Positions 5,858-7,376 of a stretch of DNA of 7,376 nucleotides are shown piece after piece; position 1 is the stretch's first letter; the number at the start of each line of letters is the position of its first letter. Made by a program: the position numbers and the translations under genes. The notes under the pieces are model-generated. The model did not search any database, had not been told where the DNA came from, and worked only from the letters and a program-made list of their open reading frames with translations. The stretch covers positions 1 through 7,376 of the forward strand of contig CAZLVZ010000025.1 of NCBI GenBank assembly GCA_964563465.1, read 5' to 3'. This stretch comes from JAYENY01 sp964563465 (lineage in GTDB: Bacteria; Patescibacteriota; Minisyncoccia; Minisyncoccales; PEYH01).

Positions 5858-6871
5858 TTATTTATTATTTACTTCTTTTGGTAATTGCTTTTTTGTATTA
5901 GAAGAATCTAATAATTTTTCTACTCGTCCCCCGAACAAAGAAAGTCGTTTTTCTGAATTATCATACGAAGAAACAGCATTCTTCAGGTGACTCCCTAATT
6001 TCCTAAAACTATTTGTTAACTTTATGCCATCTTGCTGAATTCTTGTCAATCGTTTTAGAATTTGTTGTGTTTGTTGAGAAACCTGAACATCCTTATACCA
6101 ATGTTCAATGGCTCTCAATGCTAAAAATATCGTATTAGGTGATGTTAAGATGACTTTTTGGGAACGCGCATAATCTCCTATATCAAACTCTTTTACCATA
6201 TTTATTTCATAATAGACAGCTTCTGCTGGAATGTACATTACGGCTACATCAATAGTATCTTCTTCTGGCAAAATATATTTAGAAGAAATTTCTTGTATTC
6301 TTTTCTTGGTATCTTCAATAAACTTTTTACGAAATTCTTTTTTCTCTGTTTCTTCTTCGCTTTCCACCATTCTGCGAAAATTTTCAAAAGAAAATTTTGC
6401 ATCAATGGGAACCAATTTCTTATTGGGAAGTTTTAGAACTGCATCTACTTGTTCCCCTGAAGAAAAAAGATGTTGAATTTGATAAAGTTCTTTTGGAAAA
6501 TATTCTCCTAAAATGTGTTCCAAGCTTGCTTCTCCCCATTGACCACGAATTTTAGGTGATTTAAAAAATTCTTGAAAAGAAGAAATCCCTTTTACCACTT
6601 CCTGAACTTGCTTCATATCTTCACGAATTTGAACTGTTTCTTTTGTAAAAGAAGAAATCTGCTGATTCATTGCTTTAGATGTTCCATCAACACTTCCTCT
6701 AATCTCTTTAAGTTGTCCAATCATCAAATCAGTTAATCGTCGTTCTAAGTCTTTAATTGCATCTGTTTGGGTTTCGTCTATTTTTGATTTTTTACGGGTC
6801 AAAAGAAAAACAGATATTACTCCTGCTCCGACGATTATTAATATAGTGATAATAAGAAAAAAATCAGTCAT
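5858..6871 (-). CDS. rmuC: RmuC-family predicted DNA-processing protein
   Basis: RmuC was named for limiting DNA inversions at short inverted repeats in E. coli. The family core is predicted to be a PD-(D/E)XK nuclease fold; activity is inferred, not shown. The 337 residues start with a transmembrane anchor (about 4-25), followed by a probable coiled coil (35-100) and the core. Family motifs are KIRGQWGEASLEHIL (107-121), VDAVLKLPNKKLVPIDAKFS (142-161, with D143 and D157-A-K159 as candidate catalytic residues), VMYIPAEAVYYE (211-222) and KVILTSPNTIFLALRAIE. It is shorter than the E. coli protein, mainly in the coiled coil and tail. It probably shares a transcript with rplU. No Shine-Dalgarno and no clear promoter are visible; a 12-base palindrome lies just upstream. 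Confidence 0.93.
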   Translation of the reverse strand: MTDFFLIITILIIVGAGVISVFLLTRKKSKIDETQTDAIKDLERRLTDLMIGQLKEIRGSVDGTSKAMNQQISSFTKETVQIREDMKQVQEVVKGISSFQEFFKSPKIRGQWGEASLEHILGEYFPKELYQIQHLFSSGEQVDAVLKLPNKKLVPIDAKFSFENFRRMVESEEETEKKEFRKKFIEDTKKRIQEISSKYILPEEDTIDVAVMYIPAEAVYYEINMVKEFDIGDYARSQKVILTSPNTIFLALRAIEHWYKDVQVSQQTQQILKRLTRIQQDGIKLTNSFRKLGSHLKNAVSSYDNSEKRLSLFGGRVEKLLDSSNTKKQLPKEVNNK

Positions 6872-6882
6872 CTTATACTTAA

Positions 6883-6894
6883 ATCAATATTGAT
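6883..6894. promoter_or_regulatory. 12-base palindrome upstream of rmuC
   Basis: ATCAATATTGAT is a perfect palindrome that starts 12 bases upstream of the rmuC ATG, where a promoter or start site would lie. It could be an operator. In DNA this AT-rich a 12-base palindrome made mostly of A and T can occur by chance, so this is only a candidate. Confidence 0.25.
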
Positions 6895-6930
6895 ATATTA
6901 ACATTTTAAGATTGGGAAATCAAGGGTAAT

Positions 6931-7045
6931 CGCCCCCCGTCCTCCCTGCTGGAGAGGGCGGGGGCGGGGGTGAAGTGGAGAAGGCGGGGGGCGGGGGATG
7001 AAGCGGAGAGAGCGGAGCTAAGGAGGCGGGACGGGGAACGGGATG
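6931..7045. repeat. G-rich degenerate tandem repeat, REP-like
   Basis: This stretch is far richer in G than everything around it. It has two clear tandem units: 6957-6982 (ends TGAAGTGGAGAA) and 6983-7011 (ends ATGAAGCGGAGAGA), each opening with GGCG plus G-runs. A third, worn unit lies at about 7025-7045 (GGCGGGACGGGGAACGGGAT). An exact nine-base inverted repeat, CGCCCCCCG (6931-6939) and CGGGGGGCG (6985-6993), flanks the first unit, and CTCC/GGAG (6943-6946, 6951-6955 region) can form a small hairpin. The many G-runs could fold as a G-quadruplex on the plus strand. It resembles in style the intergenic C-rich or G-rich REP elements of other bacteria. No protein-coding signal is seen. Confidence 0.7.
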
Positions 7046-7058
7046 ATTGCAAAATAAT

Positions 7059-7089
7059 AAAAAGAATGCGCGATTCCGTAGAACCGCGC
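7059..7089 (-). terminator. Intrinsic terminator with UACG tetraloop after the 72-residue gene
   Basis: On the minus strand, GCGCGGTTC and GAATCGCGC form nine pairs (one G·U) closed by the loop TACG. The resulting C(UACG)G is one of the most stable RNA tetraloops. A T-run (TTTTT at 7059-7063) follows the stem. It begins 11 bases after the stop of the gene at 7101-7319. The outer arms AAATAATA (7052-7059) and TATTATTT (7090-7097) are also complementary. Confidence 0.82.
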
Positions 7090-7100
7090 TATTATTTGGT

Positions 7101-7319
7101 CTAAATAATACTTTTACCATATAACAATAGACCTAATGTTACATATACTGTAAACAACATACCCAATGCGATTGCCATGGTCAAACCGTTGTACCAACAC
7201 CTTACATATCTTTTATTGTTAAATGGTATTACCCAAACTATCCAAGTGATAGCTATAAGAATTAAGAGAGCTATCATTCCGCTCCATACATCAAGTGGAA
7301 ACAATTTGTCATAACTCAT
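7101..7319 (-). CDS. Small two-helix membrane protein, unknown function
   Basis: This gene encodes 72 residues with two clear transmembrane helices, about 11-32 (VWSGMIALLILIAITWIVWV) and 46-67 (LTMAIALGMLFTVYVTLGLLL). They are joined by a short basic loop, NNKRYVR. By the positive-inside rule the loop faces the cytoplasm and both ends face outward. I do not recognise a family. The gene is credible because it has a strong Shine-Dalgarno (AGGAGG, seven bases before the ATG) and a canonical terminator just after its stop. Both features set it apart from the other genes here. A possible tail of an upstream gene ends 14 bases before the ATG, so it may be the last gene of an operon. Confidence 0.75.
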   Translation of the reverse strand: MSYDKLFPLDVWSGMIALLILIAITWIVWVIPFNNKRYVRCWYNGLTMAIALGMLFTVYVTLGLLLYGKSII

Positions 7320-7326
7320 TATCGCA

Positions 7327-7332
7327 CCTCCT
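7327..7332 (-). promoter_or_regulatory. Strong Shine-Dalgarno (AGGAGG) for the 72-residue gene
   Basis: The minus strand reads AGGAGGTG, complementary to the 16S rRNA 3' end, with seven bases between AGGAGG and the ATG at 7319. It fixes the start codon. It is the only strong ribosome binding site in the window. Confidence 0.85.
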
Positions 7333-7333
7333 G

Positions 7334-7376
7334 TTATGCGGAGAAAAGAACTACGCCGTTGTGCTTTATCTCTTTG
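7334..7376 (-). CDS. Possible C-terminal end of a gene running off the window
   Basis: One minus-strand frame is open from the window edge for 13 codons (KEIKHNGVVLFSA) and ends in TAA at 7334-7336, just before the Shine-Dalgarno of the next gene. That arrangement is typical of neighbouring genes in an operon. The stretch is too short to show coding character, and another frame is also open to the edge, so this is only a suggestion. Confidence 0.25.
   Translation of the reverse strand, partial: KEIKHNGVVLFSA

Noticed and set aside
6920..7120. 66-residue proline-rich open frame on the minus strand
   Set aside because: It is a translation of the G-rich repeat and of the terminator region. It has low complexity (runs of Pro), overlaps the end of the 72-residue gene, and has no start signals.
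1..7376. A new defence, toxin-antitoxin or mobile gene system
   Set aside because: All long genes are recognised housekeeping or membrane families. No nuclease-effector pair, integrase, transposase or toxin-like pair is visible; the two small unknown genes lie about 6.5 kb apart.

Overview
The window looks like chromosomal DNA from an AT-rich bacterium with a streamlined genome, most likely a Patescibacteria (CPR) member of the Parcubacteria type. That placement is an inference. It rests on strong AT bias, tight spacing, a DnaX stripped to its first three domains, near absence of Shine-Dalgarno sequences, and small unrecognised membrane or secreted proteins. None of the long genes contains an in-frame TGA, so the standard bacterial code fits and the UGA-glycine code of Gracilibacteria/Absconditabacteria does not.

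Layout. Bases 1-240 hold a tRNA-3'-end-like repeat and otherwise nothing coding. A small Cys-containing exported or membrane-anchored protein lies at 238-567 (-), followed by a second copy of the repeat at 637-687. A tRNA-Gln-like gene is at 733-806 (-). Then come dnaX (835-1941, -) and a GtrA-like membrane protein gene (1947-2546, -), five bases apart and probably co-transcribed. A divergent intergenic region of 78 bases leads to cysS (2625-4016, +) and dnaB (4062-5468, +), each with a recognisable promoter. A bidirectional terminator (5467-5502) separates dnaB from the convergent pair rplU (5522-5836, -) and rmuC (5858-6871, -). Beyond rmuC is a G-rich degenerate repeat (6931-7045), then a UACG-tetraloop terminator (7059-7089) that ends a 72-residue two-helix membrane protein gene (7101-7319, -). 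That gene is the only one in the window with a strong Shine-Dalgarno sequence.

How the genes work together. The core is housekeeping: clamp loader (DnaX) and replicative helicase (DnaB), Cys-tRNA synthetase, ribosomal protein L21, a predicted DNA-processing protein (RmuC) and probably a lipid-linked sugar transporter (GtrA). I found no defence island, integrase, transposase or CRISPR array, and no convincing new multi-gene system. The points worth a second look are the promoters of cysS and dnaB placed for leaderless mRNAs, against one SD-led gene; the pair of tRNA-derived repeats around a small exported protein gene; the two altered near-invariant bases in the tRNA-Gln-like gene; and the G-rich repeat.
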